Source: an uncultured Flavobacteriaceae bacterium
GTDB lineage: Bacteria; Bacteroidota; Bacteroidia; Flavobacteriales; Flavobacteriaceae
DNA: 64,000 nucleotides
Assembly: GCA_937944485.1 (NCBI GenBank)
Contig: CALDYU010000007.1
Coordinates: forward strand, 62,001-126,000
Direction of reading: 5' to 3'
Shown one piece after another: positions 12,601 through 17,756 of this stretch; the stretch's first letter is position 1; each line of letters begins with the position of its first letter. The notes beneath the pieces were generated by a model, which saw nothing but the letters and a program-made list of their open reading frames with translations, ran no database searches and was not told the DNA's origin. The position numbers were made by a program, and so were the translations under genes.

Positions 12601-15239
12601 CGTCATCGAACGGATCACATACTTCTCTGAATGAAGGTCAATTTTTAGTCATTGGTAATGATGGGGGTAATGGCGCTATACCAGCCACAAAGAACATAAC
12701 AGATTTAGATACAAGCGTATACGGAAATCGTTCTGCTAGGGAATGGAAATCTATAAATACAGGAAGTGTCGGTACAGTTCAATTACAATTTGATAGTTAC
12801 AATAATGATTGGGTACTACTAACGCGAACTACAGACGGTAATTTTAGCGCCACAACTGGCACTACTGAAACTGCACTTTCAGCTACAGGCACAGTTGCAG
12901 TAAGCCTTACGGGAACCACATATTTCACCCTGGCGCAAAAGGCAATTCCTATTGCATTTGAACTAGCGGCCAACAGTGATCTCGAAAGTGATGGTGGCAA
13001 TTTACCTCGATTAATTATTCAAGGAGTGCTGAATTCTTCTACCGATATCGATATTGTCGTTAACGCTACTAGTGTCGCAACCTTAGGTAACGATTTTGAA
13101 ATAGGAGGGGTAACCGGTGCATTACCGCAAACAGTTACAGTAACTATTCCGGCAGGCACCTATAATGCTGCTACCCCTATTGCCTTAAACGACCTCAATC
13201 TTAGTGGTACTACAACAGGAATAGACTTTGAGATTTTAGATGATCTAACTCCTGAATTCGGAAATGAAACCGTAGTGCTTAATTTAAGTAATCCGCAAGG
13301 CGTACTTCAAATTGCTAATGTCACTGGTGGTACACCTATTGATACCTTTACCTATACAATATTAGATGATGATGCTGTTGATGTATCAGCAACAGGCACG
13401 CGTATTAGTGCTACTGATGGAGCAGCTTTTGCGAACGGCGTTGATACAGAAGAAGTTTGGGTTCAAATACAGAATGGTTCAGGAACGCCCCTACCCCTTT
13501 CGGGTTATCAGGTAACCTTTAGCGTAACTGGTAATGCCACTTTATCAAGTGCAACCGCAACGACCGATAGTAACGGACGTGCTACCATTACCATTACTAA
13601 TATTACTGCTGAATCAGTCAATGTAACAGCGACTATTGATGATGATAAAGATGGAGGAACTACTCCTGAATTAAACGTAGTTAATGGCAGTCCGGCAGAA
13701 GTTATTTTCTCATATGATGCCGCAACCTTAAGTGTGTTTAGCGAGATTTTAGAAGACTCTGATTCACCTGGTGGAGCCAATAACGCCAATAATACGGCAG
13801 TTACCGTTACCCAATTAGGTAGCATACCGGGTATTATGAATGTAGACCCATCTTTTGAGATATGTTATCAACAAGCTATTCAGGCTGAAACTGAGTTTAG
13901 CAACCTTCCTACTTTTGACGAAGTACAAAGCATCATTGATAGGGCAAACCTATTCTGCGATGTACTCGCTCAAATTGGTCGTGAAGGGGACTACCCTGAT
14001 ACAACCCCTTCCGTTGTAACCGTAGAACAAATGGAGACTATTTTTCCAACAGTTTATGGTTTAATACCTTCTCACGAAGAGTTGTATCAAGCTTATATTG
14101 ATAACTACCCGTTCGAATTTAGTGAACCAGCTACGCAAGCTGAAGTTCAAGGCATGGTAACGGCTGTGAACACCTCACAAAGTATTTTAGCTCAAATAGG
14201 TACTGAAGGAGATGAACCAGATGTAATTCCTTCAGCGACAACTATTGAAGAATTCAATACCATATTGGGCTTAGAAAATGTTATTCCAGCTAATGAATCT
14301 CAATATCAATCATTTATTGATATTCATCCAGACAAGTTAAGTTCACCGGCAACTCTTGAAGAAGTTCAAGCCATGATCGACGAAGTAAATACGGTTGCAG
14401 AGATCGTACGTAATAGCAATGACCCTGCAGATGGTAATCCGTCGCTCAATGATCTTACAGCCGCAGGTTTAGAAAATCTTGATCCTGAATATTTAGATCA
14501 ATATGAAGAAGCCATTGCCAATGCTGATCCAGCACCTGTTTGCCTTGAAGAACTGCAAATCATTATTGATGCTGTTAATAGTGTCGAAAATGGAATGTTA
14601 GATGCCTTATCGGAGATTTTAGAAGATTCTAATTCTGTTGATGGCAATAACAATGGTAATGGTACTCCAGTAACTGTTGAACAGTTAGAGGCTATCGTTG
14701 GCTTAAACAATGTTGAACCTGCCAATGAACTTTGTTATCAATTAGCTATTCAATCAGAAACGGACTTTAGCAATCTACCAACACTTGAAGAAGTACAGCG
14801 TATCATTGATCTGGTAAATTCAAAAGACGAAGATGCTGACAATGATGGTCTTAGTAACGAAGAAGAAGACGCTAATGGTGATTGTAACTTCACCAACGAC
14901 GATTGCGATGATGATGGTATTCCGAATTATTTAGACAGCGACTCTTGTGGTGAAGTAGGAAGTATAGCAACAATTAGTCCTGCAGATGCCTTTACACCAA
15001 ATGGTGATGGAATGAATGATTATTGGGTAATTACGGGCATTGAAAACTATCCTAATGCCCTTGTGAAAGTCTATAATCGCTATGGTCATGAAGTCTTTAG
15101 TGCTGTCGACTATCAAAATGATTGGGATGGTACCTTTAGAGCACGTTCTAAAAAATTACCACCTGGTTCGTATCATTTTGTTATCAATCTTGCAGATGGC
15201 TCAAGGCTTGTAAAAGGCTGGTTATTTATTAATTATTAA
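3627..15239 (+). CDS. Giant modular surface protein: BspA/DUF285 repeats, LamG-like modules, gliding-type C-terminal domain
   Basis: A 3870-residue exported protein. Residues 1-33 are a signal peptide ending THAQ. About 150-1110 are several dozen repeats of the BspA/DUF285 surface type (pattern NWDVSKVTNFxxMF...FNQ). About 1150-3108 are four tandem modules, each starting NLALWLKxxxG and containing SYLALKYGITL and VFGIGxDD...LNQxxSKS, i.e. concanavalin/LamG-like adhesive units. The first carries an inserted F5/8 type C (discoidin) domain at about 1240-1385. Then follow a Calx-beta-like domain (3109-3252), a Big/invasin-like Ig domain (3252-3355), five helical repeats of about 70-75 residues (3370-3735), a Ca-binding acidic DADNDGLSNEEED segment, and a gliding-associated C-terminal domain (3786-3870, AFTPNGDGMNDYW...KVYNRYGHEVF). 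The last implies type IX secretion. Probably an adhesin with a SprF-like partner downstream. Ligand unknown. Confidence 0.93.
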   Translation: MKKVAAHQLKISICKKLFLITLVLSFFSTATHAQIPANETVLTIINTYQSGGNEGGVTINIYDANTDALLHTYSNVNVNHFINPANWGGNNTTPYKAGYSGMTIFITNGNVGYPVRIQELNQWGTTPFAQLNLRYARNMTIMATDTPNFAPDASIWRLFRENNQADLFDASAADIGTWNTSNVTNMQEAFYATTNFNPANLGNWDTSNVTNMSYMFRSAHNMTSFDIGNWDVGRVTNFTNMFAYNSLFNTASINNWNIGENTGTDTINMSYMFLQVPSFNTPLSGWERAPGTNGGTDPGSTMAYVSNMFGMFQNAGLFNQNIGGWNVGRVTNFQQMFYSGSNTAPVRFNNGDAFGVLGTNMQNWNVGANLAPGETITMTLMFGTNHPNNLYAEFNQNLGNWDVTKVTNFNSMFRYNTGFTGAGLSGWNISGSNTDPVNMSEMFFYARAFNESLSNWEDGANSTMQYVTTTNSMFEEADAFNQDLGGWNVSRVISFSEMFYRANVFNNGDAASIVGTGMRDWNIGSNLTTENISMYRMFRDTPVFNQDLSNWDVTKVTQFTEMFYNADAFTGDGEAEVTGGSELLTSGLSNWKISGTETDAVIMTNMFGLAPVFNEPLNSWETNAGSTMAYVTHMNAMFNGALIFNHPLGDWDVGRVITFGATFANMNAFADPAPSINTWNIGQNTGTTGIAMNSMFNNSNAFNTPLASWETNANSSLEYVSTMNSMFMNADIFNQDLGDWNVSRVRDFAQMFYRSSGSTAFNNGDASGAIGTGMQSWNMGANLTGNETITMYRMFRQSQSFNQNLSGWDVRRVNNFQETFYWTEAFTGAGLRDWQISGSNTFGITMRNMFGVARAFVEPLATWETGTGSTMGYVTNMREMFNNTDNFNHPIGAWDVGRVTNFIYMFLNDGGFTDPEPSIANWNIGQNTGTAGINMQGMFQANTAFNNPLEDWERAANTPDKDPRPSTMAYVTTMRDMFRNGAIFNNTVNTWNVGRVGDFHAMFHLNPNFNQPVNNWNIGENRGNGINMQYMFGPATAFNQPVNQWDVSKVQHFFHTFNGATSFDQSLAAWTPITGTDFRNMLSNSGLSVANYDATLTSWAQQDLIDNRVLGAVNLEFCAAEPFRASLVTDQGWTIQGDALGCAPGNVSGSGTLFYWVTAGAVPANDGDLITEWRDISGDGRVFAQTTPANQPTLLKNTTDMVNFNPLMKFDGADDFVEGYDFNTLDPSFPTDHRNTIPDTRSASSVLVTGTPPNEITYGAGSSGIGNTFNTNATGTGSWRPANLPTENANTTEYLQLDFGEIVPISTIRTQGELANQRPNNWVTSYTVEISTDGTNYTQLDGVFTGNTDRSTRVRNQFSANTPAQYVRIYPQTWSGYPALSVDVGSNGYNALSTFVLAVEDSRQNNVTQSINHLDTNNRLDISVTNGAGNATVDNSFNGNGSVALSDASPAVSDKPFLINYSVTGTGEARLYRNGDEVATDASPEKYSLMGTTYLGGLPTDNYFNGKIAEANLFGVDLDQSQRERINTYFAIKYNIPLQHNFIYEDENEDIVTVWDKTTNADYDNDVFGLAKDDNQGLNQGISSSRNDDDKVLTVATVRDFANLNSDPGRLSLTGTSAFVVVGNDDGDTSFSINNAPNKFKMMNRKWYAQVTGNDQPLFFEFNVGLPSFDIPDTEQTPDYYLLIDSNSDGDLSDEQPVLMTNTSGDLWSTPNAVTVADGQIFTVAYAFTVFPGGVAPNLALWLKGDAGTIGDAAMTEWEDQSVNNNHFAHRASTNNPDATARTTNFNPAVTFDGDAGFELFNNDLGLAGNTDLSYFFVSSIDDLVDSQTLMHLQYDNPGDSNLSNSRHFRYSGTATTETLRRGSPNDGSINGSTGIAAPINPIAGLPNISAYQRSGTDGIFSFNSLLGTTSTDDHIPPTFQEITIGIRQDGINVERLTGNIEEIIAYNVNIAPFEKLRVESYLALKYGITLNQDTATNYVASDWDGSMGTLMWDSAVDTDYNSDIFGIGQDEAAGLNQKVSKSINGSTVMTVSLDDDDFTKLNNAVVNGHTNNLQFMSFASNGLETTDQTTELDAANYNLGISREWQVYKTTNFTDAVNLKFEGFGGYDVIQSTDDDFSTAGDQTVLGTLDDNGELTNVTGLVSGRYLSLAIYAQAPGGVTSNLALWLKANEGVEGVTDVTTWNDQSLNDYHATTVVSDPQNSANEINFNPSILFDGDDNLEIPVANVIPTGNNDFAAYVVASNNDGGRRTILNQGNSGASGTTLFEIEVASTGSNLVNRFDLGGTDLNQTTPISTNQPFLYDVHYDSATNTTYGYTFGADEQTLNSARNGATGFNTKIGGGLNFWDGNISEIIVYDASQENSSIEQRKIESYLALKYGITLDRSVQDYVASDGTEVFTTTAQEEIVYQDNSTPNDGFSLSTPDLLYTPLVDEIFQSITIASITEDFSSSGTVVMEWTDPATSTMYQATTNVPADYQGSIIFNFGQPLTMQAGVQQRFSFSAGTLADLSAVTIDMVAGGSGRMINSAPTQGSHSVPVTITNISNPDAWNDVFGIGRDDASSLNQEVSKSINSGTILTASTTNDFTSPNDDSRTDLADMQFLVMGNNGMGTNTIKSEQVPAGYNVRTARIWQAQNTNNVGAVNLKFDGYDETWSIVVDTDVNFSNGSATPLNANGEVTVTLSNNASFTLVSNIIAPGGVIANNSLWLKADADAYSDAGVTNATDNDAIQQWVDQSPNGFIANQPNAGDEPSFADNVINFNPSIAFEAANTEDLHLDHTQPGTAPRDNESYTVFSVGTINATTGLQTLYDASDVEATVNESARFFIQDDEHRMDWGANELLSGPGSISDNTPFMVTHRYDNTTGREVYTEGSLSNSDTETNFNANNIFRVRIGSLEALHLDGQISELVFYKASALSATDRQKVESYLALKYGITIDASSSNYLNSDATSVYDLSSYSNDVFGIARDNDSGLDQQISKSVNDGSILTISTDTNFTSSNGSHTSLNEGQFLVIGNDGGNGAIPATKNITDLDTSVYGNRSAREWKSINTGSVGTVQLQFDSYNNDWVLLTRTTDGNFSATTGTTETALSATGTVAVSLTGTTYFTLAQKAIPIAFELAANSDLESDGGNLPRLIIQGVLNSSTDIDIVVNATSVATLGNDFEIGGVTGALPQTVTVTIPAGTYNAATPIALNDLNLSGTTTGIDFEILDDLTPEFGNETVVLNLSNPQGVLQIANVTGGTPIDTFTYTILDDDAVDVSATGTRISATDGAAFANGVDTEEVWVQIQNGSGTPLPLSGYQVTFSVTGNATLSSATATTDSNGRATITITNITAESVNVTATIDDDKDGGTTPELNVVNGSPAEVIFSYDAATLSVFSEILEDSDSPGGANNANNTAVTVTQLGSIPGIMNVDPSFEICYQQAIQAETEFSNLPTFDEVQSIIDRANLFCDVLAQIGREGDYPDTTPSVVTVEQMETIFPTVYGLIPSHEELYQAYIDNYPFEFSEPATQAEVQGMVTAVNTSQSILAQIGTEGDEPDVIPSATTIEEFNTILGLENVIPANESQYQSFIDIHPDKLSSPATLEEVQAMIDEVNTVAEIVRNSNDPADGNPSLNDLTAAGLENLDPEYLDQYEEAIANADPAPVCLEELQIIIDAVNSVENGMLDALSEILEDSNSVDGNNNGNGTPVTVEQLEAIVGLNNVEPANELCYQLAIQSETDFSNLPTLEEVQRIIDLVNSKDEDADNDGLSNEEEDANGDCNFTNDDCDDDGIPNYLDSDSCGEVGSIATISPADAFTPNGDGMNDYWVITGIENYPNALVKVYNRYGHEVFSAVDYQNDWDGTFRARSKKLPPGSYHFVINLADGSRLVKGWLFINY

Positions 15240-15262
15240 ATCATACCAAAATATAATCTAAT

Positions 15263-15296
15263 GTTAGTTCGGGCGGCATCGTTCGCTCGAATTAAC
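15263..15296 (+). promoter_or_regulatory. Intercistronic RNA hairpin between the giant adhesin and the sprF-like gene
   Basis: A 13-bp stem (15263-15275 with 15284-15296, two G.U pairs, 8-base loop) in the 83-base gap. No U-tract follows, so it is not a classical terminator. It could protect or partly terminate the long upstream message, and so set the ratio of adhesin to partner. This role is inference. Confidence 0.5.
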
Positions 15297-15322
15297 CAAA
15301 TAAAACCTAAATCAATTGTCAA

Positions 15323-16237
15323 ATGAAACTACTTAAAAACATAATTTGTGCCGCAATACTTTTAGCCGGCGTATCAACTATGGCGCAACAGGACCCTAAT
15401 CGCTCTTTTTACCGCTATAATATGAATCTTATTAATCCCGCTTATGCTGGTGCAAATACGGGTACAGAGGTAAGCAATGCCAAAGTAGCATCAGAAATCG
15501 GACTCAACTTTAGAAGTCAGTGGCTCGGAGTAGCAGGTGCACCAGAAACCCAAAGTATTTTCTTTGGAACCCCAATGGGAAAAAATGTGGGACTTGGTGT
15601 TTCAATTATCAATGATCAAACCTTTATTGAAAATCAGACTTCACTTACTATAGATTTCTCTTATAAACTGAGTATTAATGATGAAACTGACCTCTTTCTA
15701 GGTATCAAAGCAGGAGCGAATTCTTATAATGCAAATACAGTAGGGCTAGAAACTTTTGGTATTGGATCGGATGCTTCTTTAACTAATCTCAATGGCGGTT
15801 TTAAACCTAATGTTGGGGCAGGTGCCTATTTAAGAGGAGAAGATTATTTCGTTTCGCTTTCAATTCCGAATATAATAAGTACTGAACGATTAGAAGAAGA
15901 CAACGGAATAGCAACGTTAGGAGCTAGTAGAAGTCATGCTTATCTCGGTTTTGGTTATGATTTTAGTTTGGGTGGTAATCTTAAATTTAAGCCATCTGCA
16001 TTAGCAAGGTATGTTGAAGCGGCTCCGCTATCTTTAGACATAACGGCTGGTTTTAACTTTAATGAAAAAATTGAACTTGGGACTAGTTATAGAATCAATG
16101 AAGGTTTTGGCGGATATGCTTTATTTAATATTACGCCATGGGCTGATCTAGGCTATGCCTATGAGGCCGCTTTTGAAAACCTTGTTTCTTCAGGAGATCA
16201 AGGTACCCATGAAATATTTATGAAACTTAGCTTATAG
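15323..16237 (+). CDS. PorP/SprF-family type IX secretion outer-membrane protein
   Basis: A 304-residue outer-membrane beta-barrel with signal peptide (residues 1-21, ending TMAQ). The early DPNRSFYRYNMNLINPAYAGA matches the PorP/SprF signature 'Y..N....NPAYAG'. Later strands alternate hydrophobic residues and glycines, and the protein ends in a short aromatic/leucine strand (FMKLSL). In gliding flavobacteria SprF is needed for secretion of SprB, the giant adhesin encoded upstream of it. The same order here (giant protein with type IX C-terminal domain, then SprF-like) suggests a dedicated pair, probably cotranscribed across an 83-base gap that contains a hairpin. Confidence 0.9.
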   Translation: MKLLKNIICAAILLAGVSTMAQQDPNRSFYRYNMNLINPAYAGANTGTEVSNAKVASEIGLNFRSQWLGVAGAPETQSIFFGTPMGKNVGLGVSIINDQTFIENQTSLTIDFSYKLSINDETDLFLGIKAGANSYNANTVGLETFGIGSDASLTNLNGGFKPNVGAGAYLRGEDYFVSLSIPNIISTERLEEDNGIATLGASRSHAYLGFGYDFSLGGNLKFKPSALARYVEAAPLSLDITAGFNFNEKIELGTSYRINEGFGGYALFNITPWADLGYAYEAAFENLVSSGDQGTHEIFMKLSL

Positions 16238-16269
16238 CTTACCACAATATTATATTTTCAATTTTAACA

Positions 16270-16304
16270 TAAGAAGGTCTTGCATTGGCCAGGCTTTCTT
16301 ATTT
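16270..16304 (+). terminator. Probable terminator after the sprF-like gene
   Basis: A 14-position stem (16270-16283 with 16288-16301, one mismatch and two G.U pairs, loop ATTG) followed by a short T-rich run, 33 bases downstream of the stop. Confidence 0.6.
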
Positions 16305-16349
16305 AATGACTCGAAGATCACTTTCGCTATACAACCGCGTAAATAAAAA

Positions 16350-16372
16350 GGGTCTTGCTAACTGCAAGACCC
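16350..16372 (-). terminator. Terminator hairpin, repeat copy A
   Basis: Stem GGGTCTTGC/GCAAGACCC with a 5-base loop, reading into a T-run on the minus strand (A-run at 16345-16349). It is a near-identical copy of the hairpin that follows the intact tRNA-Arg and forms one edge of repeat copy A. Confidence 0.7.
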
Positions 16373-16406
16373 TTGTGACCGCGAAGGGATTCAAACCCCC
16401 AACCCC

Positions 16407-16424
16407 GCCTGCCGGCGGGCAGGC
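16407..16424. repeat. GC-rich imperfect palindrome in truncated tRNA copy A
   Basis: GCCTGCCGGCGGGCAGGC is palindromic except at the centre. It resembles the perfect palindrome at 16438-16457 and is conspicuous in this AT-rich sequence. Confidence 0.7.
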
Positions 16425-16437
16425 CTCAGAGCCGAAA

Positions 16438-16457
16438 CCTGCCTGCCGGCAGGCAGG
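16438..16457. repeat. Perfect 20-bp palindrome
   Basis: CCTGCCTGCCGGCAGGCAGG equals its own reverse complement. It interrupts the truncated tRNA copy exactly at the anticodon loop/stem border. Related sequences are at 16407-16424, 16790-16803, 39867-39874 and 41347-41366. Confidence 0.85.
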
Positions 16458-16468
16458 TCTGATGCTTC

Positions 16469-16714
16469 TTAACGATTTAAAAATTCTTTTAGAAACTCTC
16501 GACCCGATCCAGATTTAAAGTAAATCTCTCTTTTACGAGCTGCTACTCTGTTTGGGTATGCTTCATGCAAAATTAGAACCCATGGAAGAAAGCCTTTCGT
16601 AGATTTGTTTTCTCCATTGTTGTGCTGTTTTATTCGCTTTTCAAGATTAGTCGTCATTCCTTTATAAAGACGACCATCTACTTGACTTTGTATAACATAA
16701 ACATAAAATTTCAT
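16469..16714 (-). CDS. GIY-YIG nuclease family protein, copy A
   Basis: An 81-residue single-domain GIY-YIG protein. The GIY strand appears as FYVYVIQS, the YIG strand as RLYKGMT, then the conserved Arg/His in EKRIKQHN and the catalytic Glu in ARKREIYFKSGSG. Small stand-alone proteins of this kind are common in flavobacteria, often under UvrC-like names, and their role is unknown. I take the ATG of MKFYVY as start; an in-frame TTG 12 bases upstream is less likely. It lies 20 bases downstream of terminator copy B, on the same strand as the tRNA. Nearly identical to copy B apart from a 36-base insertion there. Confidence 0.85.
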   Translation of the reverse strand: MKFYVYVIQSQVDGRLYKGMTTNLEKRIKQHNNGENKSTKGFLPWVLILHEAYPNRVAARKREIYFKSGSGREFLKEFLNR

Positions 16715-16733
16715 CGCTAGTCTCAATTAAAAA

Positions 16734-16756
16734 GGGTCTTGCTAATTGCAAGACCC
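16734..16756 (-). terminator. Terminator hairpin, repeat copy B
   Basis: Stem GGGTCTTGC/GCAAGACCC with loop TAATT, and an A-run at 16729-16733 that is a T-run on the minus strand. The sequence from about 16711 to 16790 is almost identical to that at 17093-17172. Confidence 0.75.
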
Positions 16757-16759
16757 TCG

Positions 16760-16811
16760 TGACCGCGAAGGGATTCAAACCCCCAACCCTGCCGGCAGGC
16801 AGGTCTGATGC
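16760..16811 (-). pseudogene. Truncated tRNA-Arg copy B (3' part) with palindrome remnant
   Basis: 16760-16789 matches the T-arm and 3' acceptor strand of the tRNA-Arg. 16804-16811 matches its D-stem/anticodon-stem border. Between them the anticodon loop is replaced by TGCCGGCAGGCAGG (16790-16803), part of the palindrome seen in copy A. The 5' part is missing and GIY-YIG copy B begins at the same junction as in copy A. Confidence 0.85.
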
Positions 16812-16814
16812 TTC

Positions 16815-17096
16815 TTAACGATTTAAAAATTCTTTTAGAAACTCTCGCCCCGATCCAGATTTAAAGTAAATCTCTCTTTTACGAGCTGCTACTCTGCTTG
16901 GGTATGCTTCATGCAAAACAGGCGGGGTTGGGGGTTTGAATCCCTTCGCGGTCATTAGAACCCATGGAAGAAAGCCTTTCGTAGATTTGTTTTCTCCATT
17001 GTTGTGCTGTTTTATTCGCTTTTCAAGATTAGTCGTCATTCCTTTATAAAGACGACCATCTACTCGACTTTGTATAACATAAACATAAAATTTCAT
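16815..17096 (-). CDS. GIY-YIG nuclease family protein, copy B, with tRNA-derived in-frame insertion
   Basis: A 93-residue GIY-YIG protein, almost identical to copy A (IQSR versus IQSQ, and PSRVAA versus PNRVAA). A 36-base insertion (16919-16954) adds 12 residues (MTAKGFKPPTPP) in the predicted strand before HEAYP. The insertion is an inverted copy of the tRNA 3' end plus the palindrome start found at 16376-16411. The frame stays open, but the strand between the catalytic Arg helix and the Glu helix is split, so activity is doubtful. The ATG lies about 20 bases after the tRNA terminator, so expression may depend on read-through. Confidence 0.8.
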   Translation of the reverse strand: MKFYVYVIQSRVDGRLYKGMTTNLEKRIKQHNNGENKSTKGFLPWVLMTAKGFKPPTPPVLHEAYPSRVAARKREIYFKSGSGREFLKEFLNR

Positions 17097-17110
17097 CGCT
17101 AGTCTCAATT

Positions 17111-17138
17111 AAAAAGGGTCTTGCTAATTGCAAGACCC
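17111..17138 (-). terminator. Terminator of tRNA-Arg
   Basis: Stem GGGTCTTGC/GCAAGACCC, loop TAATT, followed on the minus strand by a T-run. It starts 3 bases after the tRNA 3' end. Confidence 0.85.
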
Positions 17139-17141
17139 TCG

Positions 17142-17215
17142 TGACCGCGAAGGGATTCAAACCCCCAACCCTCAGAGCCGAAATCTGATGCGCTATTCAG
17201 TTGCGCCACGCGGCC
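17142..17215 (-). tRNA. tRNA-Arg (anticodon TCG)
   Basis: A full 74-base cloverleaf can be drawn: acceptor GGCCGCG/CGCGGTC with discriminator A; D-stem GCGC/GCGC with 9-base loop; anticodon stem TCAGA/TCTGA with loop TTTCGGC, giving anticodon TCG (reads CGA/CGG); 5-base variable region; T-stem with loop TTTGAAT. CCA is not encoded. Position 19 is A and position 56 is T, so the usual G19-C56 tertiary pair would be A19-U56. The gene starts 4 bases after the yqeY stop on the same strand. Its 3' part is duplicated twice downstream. Confidence 0.93.
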
Positions 17216-17219
17216 TTAA

Positions 17220-17669
17220 TTATACTAATTTACTTTTAACAATCGTAGCAATCGTCTTGCCGTCAGCTCGACCTGCTAGTTCTTTAGAAACAAGCCCCAT
17301 TACCTTACCCATATCTTTCATACCCGAAGCGCCTGTTTCTGAAATTGTTCGATCAACCACTTCCTTAATAGCATCTTCACCTAATTGCTCTGGTAAGAAC
17401 TGCTCAATAACAGCTACCTGCGCCAACTCCGGTTCCGCCAAGTCTTCTCTTCCTTGCTCTAAAAATATAGCAGCACTATCTTTTCTTTGCTTCACCAACT
17501 TTTGAACCAATTGAATTTCAGCCTCAGCACTCATATTTGATTCTGAACCTGCTTCGGTTTGTGCCAAAAGCAGCGATGACTTAATAGCTCGTAAAGATTC
17601 TAAGGCGACTTTATCCTTAGCTTTCATCGCTATTTTCATCTGCTCCATTACTTGCTGTTGTAAGCTCAT
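17220..17669 (-). CDS. yqeY: GatB/YqeY domain-containing protein
   Basis: A 149-residue cytoplasmic helical protein of the YqeY family, related to the tail domain of GatB and probably binding tRNA. Recognisable segments are MKAKDKVALESLRAIKSSLL at the N-terminus, QRKDSAAIFLEQGREDLAEP in the middle, and IEQFLPEQL followed by ASGMKDMGKVMGLV, ending in a basic IVKSKL. The exact role is not established. It lies between ftsZ and the tRNA-Arg gene, separated from ftsZ by a strong terminator and from the tRNA by only 4 bases, so yqeY and the tRNA may share a transcript. Confidence 0.93.
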   Translation of the reverse strand: MSLQQQVMEQMKIAMKAKDKVALESLRAIKSSLLLAQTEAGSESNMSAEAEIQLVQKLVKQRKDSAAIFLEQGREDLAEPELAQVAVIEQFLPEQLGEDAIKEVVDRTISETGASGMKDMGKVMGLVSKELAGRADGKTIATIVKSKLV

Positions 17670-17697
17670 AAGTCCCTATTTTTGGACTGCGAATATA

Positions 17698-17734
17698 AAA
17701 AATAAACCCGAAAGTAAATATTACTTTCGGGTTT
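17698..17734 (-). terminator. Terminator at the end of the dcw/ftsZ operon
   Basis: A perfect 14-bp stem (17704-17717 with 17721-17734) with 3-base loop, followed on the minus strand by a T-rich run. It ends the dcw transcript after ftsZ. Confidence 0.9.
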
Positions 17735-17756
17735 AACTATAGGTTTATTTATCTGA

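Larger units (their letters stand above)
16376..16465 (-). pseudogene. Truncated tRNA-Arg copy A (3' part), split by two palindromes
   Basis: Segments 16376-16406, 16425-16437 and 16458-16465 match the tRNA-Arg gene at 17142-17215 from the end of its D-stem to its 3' end. The 5' acceptor strand and most of the D-arm are absent, so no tRNA can form. One GC-rich palindrome sits at the variable region and a second in the anticodon loop. Past 16465 the sequence passes straight into the 3' end of a GIY-YIG gene. Confidence 0.85.

Noticed and set aside
16285..16518. Plus-strand ORF of 77 codons across the truncated tRNA and palindromes
   Set aside because: It is made of tRNA fragment, terminator and palindrome sequence; its peptide shares the TAKGFKPPTPP tRNA-derived segment. 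No gene-like start or family.
17128..17505. Plus-strand ORF of 125 codons
   Set aside because: Antisense to tRNA-Arg and yqeY, which are both strongly supported on the other strand.
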